Below the pieces are notes generated by a model. The model had not been told where the DNA came from, ran no database searches, and worked only from the letters and a program-made list of their open reading frames with translations. Made by a program: the position numbers and the translations under genes. From positions 1 through 36,646 of the IMG/VR virus record IMGVR_UViG_3300021437_000057: a DNA stretch of 36,646 bases. One strand, given 5' to 3'. The DNA comes from a virus. The stretch's first letter is position 1. Each line of letters starts with the position of its first letter. Positions 13,214 to 21,866 of the stretch are shown in pieces.

Positions 13214-15283
13214 TTAGAGGCCTCCTGCGAAGGTGTAAGAGACAAGATCAAGACCACCGGACCCACCGGCGGCAGCCCAGGTTCCGTCGGCGCGAAGGAA
13301 GGTCGTCGTGCCACCACCGCTGGCCGGCACGGCCCCACTGAGCGATGAGGTGAATGCGTTGATCAATGCGGTGAGCTGCGCCTGCGTGAGGTCACTCGGC
13401 GATGCGCTCGAACCAGAGACGTTGCCCTTGACCGTATTGTTCGCCATCGCCGCCAACTTGGCATTCGTAATGGCGGCAGCGGCGACGGTTGCGGCGAACG
13501 AGCCCGTCCCGGATCCGGTGACATCGCCAGTCAATGTAATCGTCTGGTCACCCGTGTTCGTTCCAGAGAGATTCGAACCGGTCACCGTCCCAGTCGCGGC
13601 AACTGAGGACGGCGTGATGGCTCCCAACGAGAGGGACACGGTGCCGCTCGTCGTGATGGGAGATCCGCTGACGCCGATGCCGTTGCTTCCGCCGATGGCA
13701 ACGGAGGTCACGGAGCCAGTGCCCGGCGTGAATCCCAATGCCGTCGTCACATCTCCGGATGTGAGCGTCACCGCGCCGGTGCGCGTGTTGAACGAGGTGA
13801 CGCCGCCAGCTGTCCCATTGGACGCGGCCGTAACTCGACCCTTGCTGTCAATCGTGACGTTCGCATTCGTGTAGCTGCCCGGCGTGACGGCCGTGTTCGC
13901 CAGCGTCGCCGCGAATGAGCCAGTCCCGGAGCCAGTGACATCGCCAGTCAATGTAATCGTCTGGTCACCCGTGTTCGTTCCGGACAGATTAGACCCAGTG
14001 ACGGAGCCGGTTGCCGCAACCGAGGTCGGCGTGATGGCTCCGAGCGAGAGCGCAATCGTGCCGCCCGAGGTGATTGGACCTCCGCTGACGCCGATGCCGT
14101 TGCTGCCGCTGATGTCAACCGAGGACACGTATGAGGTTGGCGTCACCCAATGTGGTGCTCCAGAGCCCTGCGCCGTCAGCACCTGTCCGTAGGATCCGAG
14201 CGAGCCGCCGACGAACAGGCCGCTGATGATTAGGCTCATTGAGCCAGTGCCGTCCAGACTGATGTAGCCGCCGCCGGAGGCCAGCGTCGCGGACCCACTC
14301 GTTCCGGAGTTGTTTCCAGCGCCGAGCGTCAGCGTTGCGCCAGTCCCAGGAGTTCCGCCGGTGCCACCGCCGGCGCTGAGATTCACGGCAACGCCGGACC
14401 CACCGACGCCGTGCGTCGAATCCTGCGCAATGAGGGCAAGACTCACGTTCGAGGACTGAATGGTGTTCCCACTCAGGTTCAGCGCCGACGTGTGCGTGTA
14501 GTCACTCACCGTCAGCGTTCGAGCGCTCCACGTGAGCTCGCTCGAGGCGCCAAATGAGCCAGCATTGTTGAACTGAAGCTGCGTGTCCGAGCCGGCCGGT
14601 CCTGAGATTGGCGTGAATCCAAGCGCCGTCGTCACATCGCCGGATGTCAGCGTCACGGCACCCGTTCGCGTGTTGAATGAGGTGACGCCACCGCCCGGCG
14701 AGGTCCAGGTTCCGTCGGCGCGCAGGAAGTTCGTCGTGCCACCGCCACTGGCCGGCGTCAGGCCCTTCAGCGTCGAGGTGAAGACATCCAGCTCAGCCGT
14801 GACCTGCGTGCTCGTCAGATCCGTCGGCGCCGCGCTGCTGCCGGTGTTGTTCCCCTTGAGCGTGTGCGCCGCCATCGACGCAAGCTTCGAGTTCGTCACG
14901 GCGCCGCTCGAGATTGTCGTACTGAATGAGCCCGTCCCGGTCCCAGTCACGTCTCCAGTGAGCGTAATCGTCTGGTCACCCGTGTTCGTGCCGGACAGAT
15001 TCGAGCCGGTCACCGTCCCGGTCGCAGCGACCGAGGTCGGCGTGATGTTCCCCAGTCCGAGCGCTAGCGTCCCAGCCGTCGTGATGGGACTGCCGCTGAC
15101 CGTAATCCCGTTGCTGCCGCTCGCCGCGACGGACGTCACGGTTCCACCGGTTGCCAGCAGCGTCACGACGCCGGCGGAGTCCTTGACGTAGACCTGCGAG
15201 GAGCCGTTCGTGCCGAACTCGGTCTTGCCGGACGCTGGGTTCGGCGTGCTGATTGGGTCAACATTCTTGGTGACGATTGACAT
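13214..15283 (-). CDS. Long repetitive tail fibre
   Basis: 689 aa, Gly/Ser/Thr/Val-rich and free of Cys. It has three copies of a module with TSVAATG-[TS]-VTGSNLSG (about residues 82, 419 and 558) followed by [15 protein letters not shown]. It also has two copies of [20 protein letters not shown] (about 197 and 491) and recurring SNGI-x-VSG. The N-terminus ([19 protein letters not shown]) may attach to the tail, and FLRADGTW recurs after GGGTT. This is a trimeric fibre shaft by composition. Its DNA contains long direct repeats, so it may vary by recombination. Confidence 0.85.
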   Translation of the reverse strand: MSIVTKNVDPISTPNPASGKTEFGTNGSSQVYVKDSAGVVTLLATGGTVTSVAASGSNGITVSGSPITTAGTLALGLGNITPTSVAATGTVTGSNLSGTNTGDQTITLTGDVTGTGTGSFSTTISSGAVTNSKLASMAAHTLKGNNTGSSAAPTDLTSTQVTAELDVFTSTLKGLTPASGGGTTNFLRADGTWTSPGGGVTSFNTRTGAVTLTSGDVTTALGFTPISGPAGSDTQLQFNNAGSFGASSELTWSARTLTVSDYTHTSALNLSGNTIQSSNVSLALIAQDSTHGVGGSGVAVNLSAGGGTGGTPGTGATLTLGAGNNSGTSGSATLASGGGYISLDGTGSMSLIISGLFVGGSLGSYGQVLTAQGSGAPHWVTPTSYVSSVDISGSNGIGVSGGPITSGGTIALSLGAITPTSVAATGSVTGSNLSGTNTGDQTITLTGDVTGSGTGSFAATLANTAVTPGSYTNANVTIDSKGRVTAASNGTAGGVTSFNTRTGAVTLTSGDVTTALGFTPGTGSVTSVAIGGSNGIGVSGSPITTSGTVSLSLGAITPSSVAATGTVTGSNLSGTNTGDQTITLTGDVTGSGTGSFAATVAAAAITNAKLAAMANNTVKGNVSGSSASPSDLTQAQLTALINAFTSSLSGAVPASGGGTTTFLRADGTWAAAGGSGGLDLVSYTFAGGL
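13518..13564. repeat. Direct repeat in fibre gene, copy A (47 bp identical)
   Basis: 47 bases from gtgacatcgc to gtgttcgttcc are identical to 13935-13981 in the same gene. They sit within a roughly 220-base module that recurs less exactly at about 13898-14122 and 14914-15136. Confidence 0.85.
13935..13981. repeat. Direct repeat in fibre gene, copy B (47 bp identical)
   Basis: Identical to 13518-13564, offset 417 bases, in frame (139 codons). Unequal exchange between the copies would delete or duplicate whole fibre modules without breaking the frame. Confidence 0.85.
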
Positions 15284-15288
15284 GCTGC

Positions 15289-15612
15289 TTAGACCTCAAG
15301 AAGTTGGCCGTTGATTTCGAGCGTTCCGTCGACGAGGATTGCCTGCGAGAACAGATTCTGCTTGTTCAGGTTGTTCGTGAATACCTCGCCGCTCGGAATG
15401 TAATACGGCGTCGTTGAATCACTTGCCGCTCCGATGGCGCTCCAGCTGAGCGTGCCCGCGCCATCCGTGGTGAGCACGAAGCCCGAGGTGCCCGGGCCGG
15501 CTGGGAACTTGAAGGTCCATGGCGTGCTGACAACGGACGCGTCAAGATCCAAGTTTCCAACAAGGAACTTGTGCTCTCGGGTGCCCCGCTGTACTGGGAT
15601 GAACTTCTTCAC
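15289..15612 (-). CDS. Short fibre/appendage component
   Basis: 107 aa, GTG start with GAGGGAA upstream. [15 protein letters not shown] and the repeated fibre phrase [16 protein letters not shown] link it to the other fibres. The C-terminus [20 protein letters not shown] resembles the conserved end of small phage appendage proteins (VDGTLxxxGxLxE). Probably assembles with the 689-aa fibre, whose gene follows five bases downstream. Confidence 0.75.
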   Translation of the reverse strand: MKKFIPVQRGTREHKFLVGNLDLDASVVSTPWTFKFPAGPGTSGFVLTTDGAGTLSWSAIGAASDSTTPYYIPSGEVFTNNLNKQNLFSQAILVDGTLEINGQLLEV

Positions 15613-15683
15613 GCAGTTCCCTCAATGGGTGATGGAACAGGAGAGAGCAGTTGCGCCCTCCCCAGCGATTCACCTATTTAGCG

Positions 15684-16373
15684 TCACGCGGCAATGGAGT
15701 ACGAGATGACGACTCGTGCCGAACCCACGGTTGCGCCGCCGGCGGAGTACGTCGCAATCAGCGACTCCGGCGATGCGTCAGCCGGAATGCCTGGGTTCGT
15801 CTGCCAGATGGCGATTTCCTGCAGCGAGTTGTCGCCGGAGCCCATGTACTTCGCCGTGTCGCCGGCGACGCCAATCGAGACGGATGCCGTGCCGTCGAAC
15901 GCCGTGTCCACGATGACGTTGCAGGACAGAATGATGGCATTCGCGGGCAGCGTGAACAGCGTCACCGGAGAGGTATCGCCGAACGAGATTGTCGTCGTGT
16001 CGGACACGTCGGTCGCACCAGAGGCACTGTCGATCCAGGACGTGTTGCCTGAGCCGTCCGTCTTCAGGACCTGATTCGGCGAGCCAGCGCTGGTCGGCAG
16101 CGTCAGCGTCCAGTCCGCCGTCATCCCCGTGCTCGGCCGAGCGACGTTGATCTTCCAGTCCGCTCCGGAGCCGGTCGAATCCGAGTTGATTGTCAGACCC
16201 GTGTTCCCACTTGCCTTGAACGTGTCAGCCGTGACGGCGACGTCAGCCGTGTCACCGGTATTCCGGACCTCGAGGGCGCCGGAGTTGTCCTTGAGACGCG
16301 GACCGGTCTTGCCGATGCGGAAGTAGCCGAGCGTGGTGCCCAGCAGGTCAGCGAAGAGATGCTTGATAGCCAT
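15684..16373 (-). CDS. Tail fibre protein
   Basis: 229 aa. The N-terminus (FADLLGTTLGYFRIGKTGPR) and central TFKASGNTGLTINSD with a fibre-type VLKTDGSGNTSW linker at about residue 105 match shaft sequences. The C-terminal domain (about 120-229) is a beta-rich globular part (ANAIILSCNVIVDTAFDG; VSIGVAGDTAKYMGSG), likely receptor-binding or trimerising. A 71-base gap separates it from the next gene downstream. Confidence 0.75.
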   Translation of the reverse strand: MAIKHLFADLLGTTLGYFRIGKTGPRLKDNSGALEVRNTGDTADVAVTADTFKASGNTGLTINSDSTGSGADWKINVARPSTGMTADWTLTLPTSAGSPNQVLKTDGSGNTSWIDSASGATDVSDTTTISFGDTSPVTLFTLPANAIILSCNVIVDTAFDGTASVSIGVAGDTAKYMGSGDNSLQEIAIWQTNPGIPADASPESLIATYSAGGATVGSARVVISYSIAA

Positions 16374-16378
16374 TTGTA

Positions 16379-17398
16379 TTACCTCTGTTGAAGTTCAATG
16401 GAAATGAGACCCGCGCCTTGAGTTGCTGACCCGGGATTGATGTACAGGTTCACCTGCGTCGGAACTGCGTATTTAGAGGCGCTGGTGCTCTGATAGCCAG
16501 CCGCCTCGTACGGATCAATATTTGTCTGAAGGGATGCGTTATCCACTGAATCCCCAATCGTGAGGACCGCGCCAATCCCGTCGAACGGAATCTCGATGTA
16601 CGTCGTGATTACCTTGACCACGACATCGGCCGGCACCAGAACCAGTGGGAAGATTGGCACGACATTGAACTGGAACGGGACGTCAACCGTGCGACTCGAG
16701 GTCCACGCAAGTCCCGTTGCTGCAGTGCTGTCCGCCGTCAGGGTCTGCCCGTCGACGCCCACTGGCAGCCTTGTGCTTGCCGTCGCATCTCGAACGAAGA
16801 TGTCGCCGGTGGCAATCAATGGCGAGAGCGCCTCGCGCGTCGGTGCCGGATCCGTGAAGGTCAACCCGCCGGTGACGGAGTTGTAGTAGATTTGCGCTCC
16901 AGCCAATGCACTGGAGCTGTTCCACTGCAGTTGTCCGCTGGTTCCGCCAGCCGCTACCGTCGCCGTGATGGGATTGAACGAGAGGCCCGTAACACGCCCC
17001 GCGTGATCCACCGTGAGCGTCGGCGTCAGCGAGGGACCGCCGTACGTCCCTGGGCTGAGGAACACCGAGGCGAGGGACGTGACATTGCTGCCGCTCGCCT
17101 TGATGACGTCGCCCGTGAGCGCCTCGGAGAACTGCGTCCAGGAGCCACCCGCGTCGAAGTACAATACGCCCGTGTCCAGCGCGAAGTACAGCTCACCGAC
17201 CGATGGGACCGGTGGCCTTCCCGCGGCTGGTCCCTGAAACAGCGTCATCGGACCGTAGCTCGTCGCTGAGCCGTCCGTGACGAATCCGGACCCCGACGGC
17301 GGTAGACTTGCCTGTAGCGCGCTCAGAACCGCCAGCCAGCGCCGGTCAATGAGGTTCTTGCTGTCCGTGAACGGGACCTGAACTGGGAACTGAGCCAT
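16379..17398 (-). CDS. Tail fibre protein
   Basis: 339 aa from the ATG at 17398, which overlaps the upstream stop by one base (TGATG). The N-terminus reads VPFTDSKNLIDRRWLAVLSA. The middle has phage-fibre phrases (GELYFALDTGVLYFDAGGSW; DGQTLTADSTAATGLAWTSS). The C-terminus is beta-rich, similar in layout to the product at 15684 (a strand set around VPADVVVKVITTYIEIPFDG). One of several parallel fibres. Confidence 0.75.
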   Translation of the reverse strand: MAQFPVQVPFTDSKNLIDRRWLAVLSALQASLPPSGSGFVTDGSATSYGPMTLFQGPAAGRPPVPSVGELYFALDTGVLYFDAGGSWTQFSEALTGDVIKASGSNVTSLASVFLSPGTYGGPSLTPTLTVDHAGRVTGLSFNPITATVAAGGTSGQLQWNSSSALAGAQIYYNSVTGGLTFTDPAPTREALSPLIATGDIFVRDATASTRLPVGVDGQTLTADSTAATGLAWTSSRTVDVPFQFNVVPIFPLVLVPADVVVKVITTYIEIPFDGIGAVLTIGDSVDNASLQTNIDPYEAAGYQSTSASKYAVPTQVNLYINPGSATQGAGLISIELQQR

Positions 17399-18912
17399 CA
17401 GTACTCCACCCAGCACAGGCCAGCCTGCCCGGCGCCGCCGACGCCGTACGATGAGGTTGTCGTGTGTCCGCCGGCGCCGGGCCCGCCGTAGCCGGTCAGA
17501 TACGGGAATCCGGTGATGACGAAGCCAGTTCCGACGGAGCTGTTCGCGCCGGGCGTGCCACCACCGTCAACCTGCCCGGTTCCGTGCCCACCACCGCCGG
17601 CGTATGCCAGCGTGATGCCGAACGAGGTCTGTCCGCCGTCCTGCGCTGGGATTGACGTCGACGGACCACCCGCGCCACCCGCGCCAATCGCGACGGTGTA
17701 CGCATTGCCAGCCGTGACGGGCAGATACGTGAATGACATCGCGCCGCAGCCGCCGGATACGCCGTCGTGTGGATGCGGATCCGGACCGAAGGTTGCGTAT
17801 CCAGCACTGCCGCCACCGCCACCGCCGATGCAGGTCACCTTGACGTAGGACACGCCCGCCGGACACGTGAACACGCCATTCGAGGTGAAGATCTGCTGTC
17901 CGCGCGGAACGACCGTGCCGGCTGCCGGCAACGGATCCAACAGAATGAACGCTGAGCCAGACCAGGCGACCTGACTGAGTTGTCCGGCGCTGATGTGCAC
18001 GTCCACCAGGGCGCCGCTCGAATCGTACATCTTCAGGGGCTGCGCGCCCACTCCGTTGATGTTCAGCGTACTGGCGCCGGTCGAGGCGCTCGTGAACTTG
18101 ATGAGGTAGTGCTGGTCCGTCGAGTACGAGGTCAACGCCGGACTCAGCGTCACGACGTACGTGTTCACGCCGGTCGCCGTCCAGACCAGCGCGTCTCGCG
18201 CGCGCTGATTCTCGGTCGTGGCGATGCTCGTTGTCAGCGCCGTATTCACCGCATTGATCTTGTTCCCGACGGTGTTCGAGGTCGAGTACGACGCGCTGTC
18301 GAAGAAGCTCACGGCTCCGGCGTCCACGGTCTTCCCATTGACAACGTTCAGCGAGTACTCAGCCAGCGTCAGACCGGAGTTCAGTGGGCTGCCGTCGTTG
18401 ATGATGTCCACGTGCGTGTTCGGCGAGCTGAATGAGCTCCCCGAGACGACGCCGTACGTGTAGTTGCTGGATTGCGTCAGGCGAACGCGATTCCCAACGT
18501 AGAACTCAGACACGTGATTCCCACTGACCAGGAACGAGGTGCCAGTCAGGAACGTTGCCGCGCCGAGCGAGACCCACAGGGATGTTGAACCACCTCCGCC
18601 GCCGGTACTGCCACTTGGCACGCCCAGCGTGTTGTCGAACGTCTGCAGCACCGTGGTTCCGTCGCTCTTGGTCAGGACGAAGTTGTACGCCTCGGCCTCG
18701 GTCAGAAAGAATGCGACGCCAGCCGGCAGCTGTCCGGATGCCGTCAGGACGACCGGATTCGGATTCGCCACGTCGCCGACGGGCGTCGTCCAGGTGTCCT
18801 TCAGAACGCTCGTCGAGCCGGCATCGTAGGTGTAGATGTGTCCGCCGGCAAGTGGATTCCCGTTCAGGTCCTCGAAGATTGGCAGATTGAAGATTGGCGA
18901 CTGAAGCTTCAT
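17398..18912 (-). CDS. Tail fibre/adhesin with head-binding N-domain and glycine-rich C-domain
   Basis: 504 aa. Residues about 1-95 are a tail-attachment-type domain (NGNPLAGGHIYTYDAGST; NPNPVVLTASGQLPAG; SDGTTVLQTFDN). The middle is a helical/beta shaft. Residues about 340-504 form a glycine-rich domain (TCPAGVSYVKVTCIGGGGGG and several GGAGG clusters) like the Gly-rich adhesins of tailed phages, whose loops bind receptors. Its N-domain is duplicated as the separate gene at 18928. Adsorption to the host is the likely role. Confidence 0.85.
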   Translation of the reverse strand: MKLQSPIFNLPIFEDLNGNPLAGGHIYTYDAGSTSVLKDTWTTPVGDVANPNPVVLTASGQLPAGVAFFLTEAEAYNFVLTKSDGTTVLQTFDNTLGVPSGSTGGGGGSTSLWVSLGAATFLTGTSFLVSGNHVSEFYVGNRVRLTQSSNYTYGVVSGSSFSSPNTHVDIINDGSPLNSGLTLAEYSLNVVNGKTVDAGAVSFFDSASYSTSNTVGNKINAVNTALTTSIATTENQRARDALVWTATGVNTYVVTLSPALTSYSTDQHYLIKFTSASTGASTLNINGVGAQPLKMYDSSGALVDVHISAGQLSQVAWSGSAFILLDPLPAAGTVVPRGQQIFTSNGVFTCPAGVSYVKVTCIGGGGGGSAGYATFGPDPHPHDGVSGGCGAMSFTYLPVTAGNAYTVAIGAGGAGGPSTSIPAQDGGQTSFGITLAYAGGGGHGTGQVDGGGTPGANSSVGTGFVITGFPYLTGYGGPGAGGHTTTSSYGVGGAGQAGLCWVEY

Positions 18913-18927
18913 TGGATTCTCCGGTGT

Positions 18928-19218
18928 TTAGAGCGCGCTGACGCCGATGTTCTCGAAGGTCTGCAGCACGGTTGTCCCGTCGCTTCGAGTCAAGACCAGA
19001 TTGTAGCGCAGCCCGACGGTGAGCCAAATCGGCGCCAGCCGACCGGCGCTGTCCAGGATCACCGGATTCGGATTCGGCACGAGGCCAGCGCTGTCCGAGT
19101 ACGAGGTGCTCAGCGTGCTGAATGAGCCGCCCTGATACACGAAGACCTTGTGGCCAGCGGCTGGCTTCCCGTCGTTCGTGAGGAGCTGACCTGTAAAGAC
19201 CGGTGAAAGATTGAGCAT
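18928..19218 (-). CDS. Solitary copy of the fibre N-terminal domain
   Basis: 96 aa, essentially only the attachment domain of the next product. GKPAAGHKVFVYQGGS, NPNPVILDSAGRLAP and RSDGTTVLQTFENIGV match GNPLAGGHIYTYDAGS, NPNPVVLTASGQLPA and KSDGTTVLQTFDNTLGV in order. It ends where the partner continues into its shaft. It may be a cap, an adaptor ring, or a fibre that has lost its distal part. The complete SD-start-stop arrangement argues for a functional protein. Confidence 0.8.
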   Translation of the reverse strand: MLNLSPVFTGQLLTNDGKPAAGHKVFVYQGGSFSTLSTSYSDSAGLVPNPNPVILDSAGRLAPIWLTVGLRYNLVLTRSDGTTVLQTFENIGVSAL

Positions 19219-19220
19219 TT

Positions 19221-19263
19221 GTTACGCTTTCGAGTTGCTGTTCGCCGTAGTGTGTGTTATGAT
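19221..19263 (+). promoter_or_regulatory. Early-type promoter inside the late block
   Basis: GTTAC 19221-19225, ten bases, TGCTGT at the -35 place (19236-19241), a 16-base spacer and TATGAT 19258-19263 preceded by TGT. TTGCTG (19235) with a 17-base spacer is an equally good reading. ATG follows 24 bases later, the same distance as at the early promoters. It points against the surrounding late genes. Confidence 0.6.
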
Positions 19264-19287
19264 GTCAGCATTGTCCGGAGATTCAGA

Positions 19288-19644
19288 ATGCACTTCATGC
19301 TCACCGCCCTCGTTGGTTACGTGTTCTTCCTGGTGTTCATTCAGCCGCTGATTCTGTTCGTGATGTCCTGCTCGGGCTCATCCCTTATGAGTCCTGCCAA
19401 GGCGGAGGCTCGGCGCCTGAAGCGGAACCAGCAGCAGCGGGAGTGGCGCGCTCGACAGCGGGCCCGTCTTGCCAAGGATGGGGCTCCGAAGGCTGCGAGG
19501 GAGATGAGAGCGCTGCTTGCGGCGCAACGAGCGCCGGCGTCACGGCATTCGTCACCGCTCTCGCTGCGGTCTCTGACGCTCCAGCCGGAATCTTCGCAAG
19601 AATCGCCGTCTTCGCCGGAATCAGACCAGCAGCGCCACCGCTGA
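19288..19644 (+). CDS. Single-pass membrane protein with basic tail, antisense-overlapping a late gene
   Basis: 118 aa from the ATG at 19288 (GGAG seven bases upstream). Residues about 4-26 are hydrophobic (FMLTALVGYVFFLVFIQPLI), followed by a Cys and a very basic region (EARRLKRNQQQREWRARQRAR), then a Ser/Pro/Gln-rich tail. The 3' 260 bases lie opposite the end of the ejection-protein gene at 19385, so the tail's composition may be dictated by that gene. Its own promoter and ribosome site support expression. A lysis, exclusion or other accessory membrane function is possible; the extent of the tail is uncertain. Confidence 0.6.
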   Translation: MHFMLTALVGYVFFLVFIQPLILFVMSCSGSSLMSPAKAEARRLKRNQQQREWRARQRARLAKDGAPKAAREMRALLAAQRAPASRHSSPLSLRSLTLQPESSQESPSSPESDQQRHR

Positions 19645-20452
19645 GCATTCCAATCGCGGCGCCCTTCAATGGGTCCCCACCCGAGGCGTACGAGCCCACC
19701 GCGCCGCTCAGGGCGCCAAGCGTGCCACCCACGCCGACCTTGGTTGCGCTGCTCGTCAGTGGTCCGGCGATGAGTCCGGTCCCCGAGGCCAGGTCCAGCA
19801 TCGCCGCCTCGTCCTTGCCATTCGCAATCGCCAGCTTCGGTGCAACCTGCTTCAGGGCTCCACGAGCGCCGCCAATCCCAACGTTCAGCTGACTGATGCC
19901 ATCGTTGATCTGCTTCAGCTCCGCCGGACTTGCGGTGCTTCGCGCCGCCTGAAGCTGTGCGCGCGCGACAATCATCTGATTCAGCTTCTCGGTTGCCGCG
20001 GCCTTCGTCCCCTGATAGTGCTCGCGCAGGGCCTTCTGCAGGTACATCGAGCGTCCCTTATCCACGCCGCGCGCGACGCCGCCGAGCGCAGCGCCGAGTC
20101 CAGCACCAGCCGCCGCGTCGCCGAGGTCCTCGTTCTGCGTGAATCCAGCGACGCCACCTTGAATCGCACCGCGTCCCATCAGTCCGACAAGCCCACCACC
20201 GCCGGTGCCGACGGCTGATTGCAACCCGCCGACGAGATTCCCGCCGTAGTACGCGACCGGATGCTCCTGAGCCAGCTGCTCCTCGGACTGCCGAAGGTCC
20301 GCCAGATTCTCGCCGAACGTGCCGCCATTCACGGCCTGCTTCAGGAGCGCCTGCGGATACTGAATCAGTCCGAGCGTCGCGCCCTTGCCGTAGCCACGAA
20401 CGGCGGCGCCAGCATTCGAACCGAGCTCGTCCAGGAAGTCGCTGAGAGCCAT
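19385..20452 (-). CDS. Ejection (DNA transfer) protein, gp16-position
   Basis: 355 aa, Ala/Gly-rich with glycine-zipper helices (AVGTGGGGLVGLMGRGAIQG; AAAGAGLGAALGGVARG; GVGGTLGALSGAVGSYASGG) that suit membrane insertion. The C-terminus repeats PWQD (HPWQDG and PPWQDS). It is third of three consecutive Ala/Gly-rich proteins in the position of P22 gp7, gp20 and gp16, which leave the virion to carry DNA through the envelope. The start overlaps the previous stop (TAATG). It is shorter than P22 gp16 (about 609 aa). Confidence 0.75.
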   Translation of the reverse strand: MALSDFLDELGSNAGAAVRGYGKGATLGLIQYPQALLKQAVNGGTFGENLADLRQSEEQLAQEHPVAYYGGNLVGGLQSAVGTGGGGLVGLMGRGAIQGGVAGFTQNEDLGDAAAGAGLGAALGGVARGVDKGRSMYLQKALREHYQGTKAAATEKLNQMIVARAQLQAARSTASPAELKQINDGISQLNVGIGGARGALKQVAPKLAIANGKDEAAMLDLASGTGLIAGPLTSSATKVGVGGTLGALSGAVGSYASGGDPLKGAAIGMLSGGAAGLIPAKTAILAKIPAGASETAARAVTNAVTPALVAPQAALSSPSQPSEPHPWQDGPAVERATPAAAGSASGAEPPPWQDS

Positions 20453-21849
20453 TATTGCTCCTTGTAGTTCGCCGAGTTCGCGGCGTCACCGGTGCCGAGC
20501 GCCGAGGTCTTGCCCGTGTACAGGTACGTCTTGCCGTTGCGCTTGATGATGTCACCCGTCTTGCGCATTGTCGGCTGCTGTCCGGTCTTCAGCGTTGGAC
20601 TTGTTGCGACCTCACCCTGCGCCTGACTGACGCGACTGAGACGCGAGCGCTCCGTGGTCAGTGCGTTCTGCACTGCCGCGGCACCATCCGTTCGAAGACT
20701 CAGATTCGTGCCGTTCCGGAGGTTGTACGCCGTGATTGCCGCATCCGCCGAGCCCAATGCTGGATTCTGCGTGACAAGTCGATTGTACGCGTCCTGCGAC
20801 ATCGAGCCGAACTTGCTACCGAAGTTCTGCTGCAGGCTCGGCAGTGCCTTCAGGCCAGCGTCGATGACGTCAACATCGCCACCCGTCTTCGCCTCGGCAC
20901 CCTTGGCCGCAACGCGCTCGCCGGCCGTCGGGATCACGGATGCGGTGAGGTTGCTCGTCGTGCTCAGATGCTGCAGGTTCGCGGCGCTCAGGCGCTTCAC
21001 GCGTCCCCGGTCGGCCGTCGGATTCGCTGCGAGGTAGTCCTCCTGCGCCTGCTGACTGATTTGACTTGTCGGGTCCCGCGCCTCTGGACTCGTCACGCCA
21101 GCCGCACCACCCTGCGCGAGGGACTCACGACCTTGAGCGAGCGACTCCTGCGTCTGCGCGTTGCTGATGGCCTGCTGCGGACTGATGCCGGCCTTCGAGT
21201 TCGTCTGAGCCTGCTTGATGAGATGCGCGCCAACGCCGGCGACATCCACCTGACCGGTCTGTGGATCCACTGGCGGCTGCTCCGGCACGCTCCAGTACTT
21301 CGAGGCGAGACTCCGCGCGGCCTCCTGACCGATGGCCTTGCTGACGACCTCGATGGCGCCGTGCGCCGTCTGAGCCGCCTTCAGTGGGTCCGTCTGAACG
21401 CGCAGCAGATTGTCAACGGGCGCATAGACGCTCTCGGCGAACTTCCGCGCGTCATCGGCCGTCTTGATTTGATTCTGCGCTGTCGTCGCGGCCTTGTCAG
21501 CCAGTCCGAGCACGGTGCCGACATCGTAGCCCTCGGACGCGGCCTGCTTCGTCGCCGTGCCGTAGTCCACGGAGATCACGCCGGACTTCGCGTCCACCGA
21601 CGAGTTCGAGCGCATAATGTCAGCAAGGCGCTTCTTGGCGTCCAGCTCGCGCGTTGCCTGCTCGTTCGCAAGGTCCGTCGCGCGCTGCGCCGAGGCCTCC
21701 GTCGAGAGCTTCTGCTGTAGAATCGCCGGCTGGTACTCGTTCGCCGTCATCAGATTTCGCAGCGTCGCCGCCTTCTGAAGCGTGCCCGCGACATCCACCG
21801 GAGGAACGTTCGCACCCGCGCTGAGCGCGATGTCTGGTTGAATAGCCAT
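20452..21849 (-). CDS. Ejection (DNA transfer) protein, gp20-position
   Basis: 465 aa from the ATG at 21849, which has GGAGAG upstream; a longer frame overlaps the previous gene and lacks a site. Ala/Gln-rich, helical, with coiled-coil stretches (KLSTEASAQRATDLANEQAT) and repeated ESLAQGRESLAQGG. The length is close to P22 gp20 (about 470 aa). The position between the gp7-like and gp16-like genes supports the assignment. C-terminal KRNGKTYLYTGK is beta-like. Confidence 0.75.
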   Translation of the reverse strand: MAIQPDIALSAGANVPPVDVAGTLQKAATLRNLMTANEYQPAILQQKLSTEASAQRATDLANEQATRELDAKKRLADIMRSNSSVDAKSGVISVDYGTATKQAASEGYDVGTVLGLADKAATTAQNQIKTADDARKFAESVYAPVDNLLRVQTDPLKAAQTAHGAIEVVSKAIGQEAARSLASKYWSVPEQPPVDPQTGQVDVAGVGAHLIKQAQTNSKAGISPQQAISNAQTQESLAQGRESLAQGGAAGVTSPEARDPTSQISQQAQEDYLAANPTADRGRVKRLSAANLQHLSTTSNLTASVIPTAGERVAAKGAEAKTGGDVDVIDAGLKALPSLQQNFGSKFGSMSQDAYNRLVTQNPALGSADAAITAYNLRNGTNLSLRTDGAAAVQNALTTERSRLSRVSQAQGEVATSPTLKTGQQPTMRKTGDIIKRNGKTYLYTGKTSALGTGDAANSANYKEQ

Positions 21850-21866
21850 TCGTGTCTCTCCAGAGT

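Noticed and set aside
20455-21720. 421-codon plus-strand frame opposite the gp20-position gene
   Set aside because: Antisense shadow: Leu/Arg-rich, no SD or promoter, opposite strand fits the ejection-protein set.
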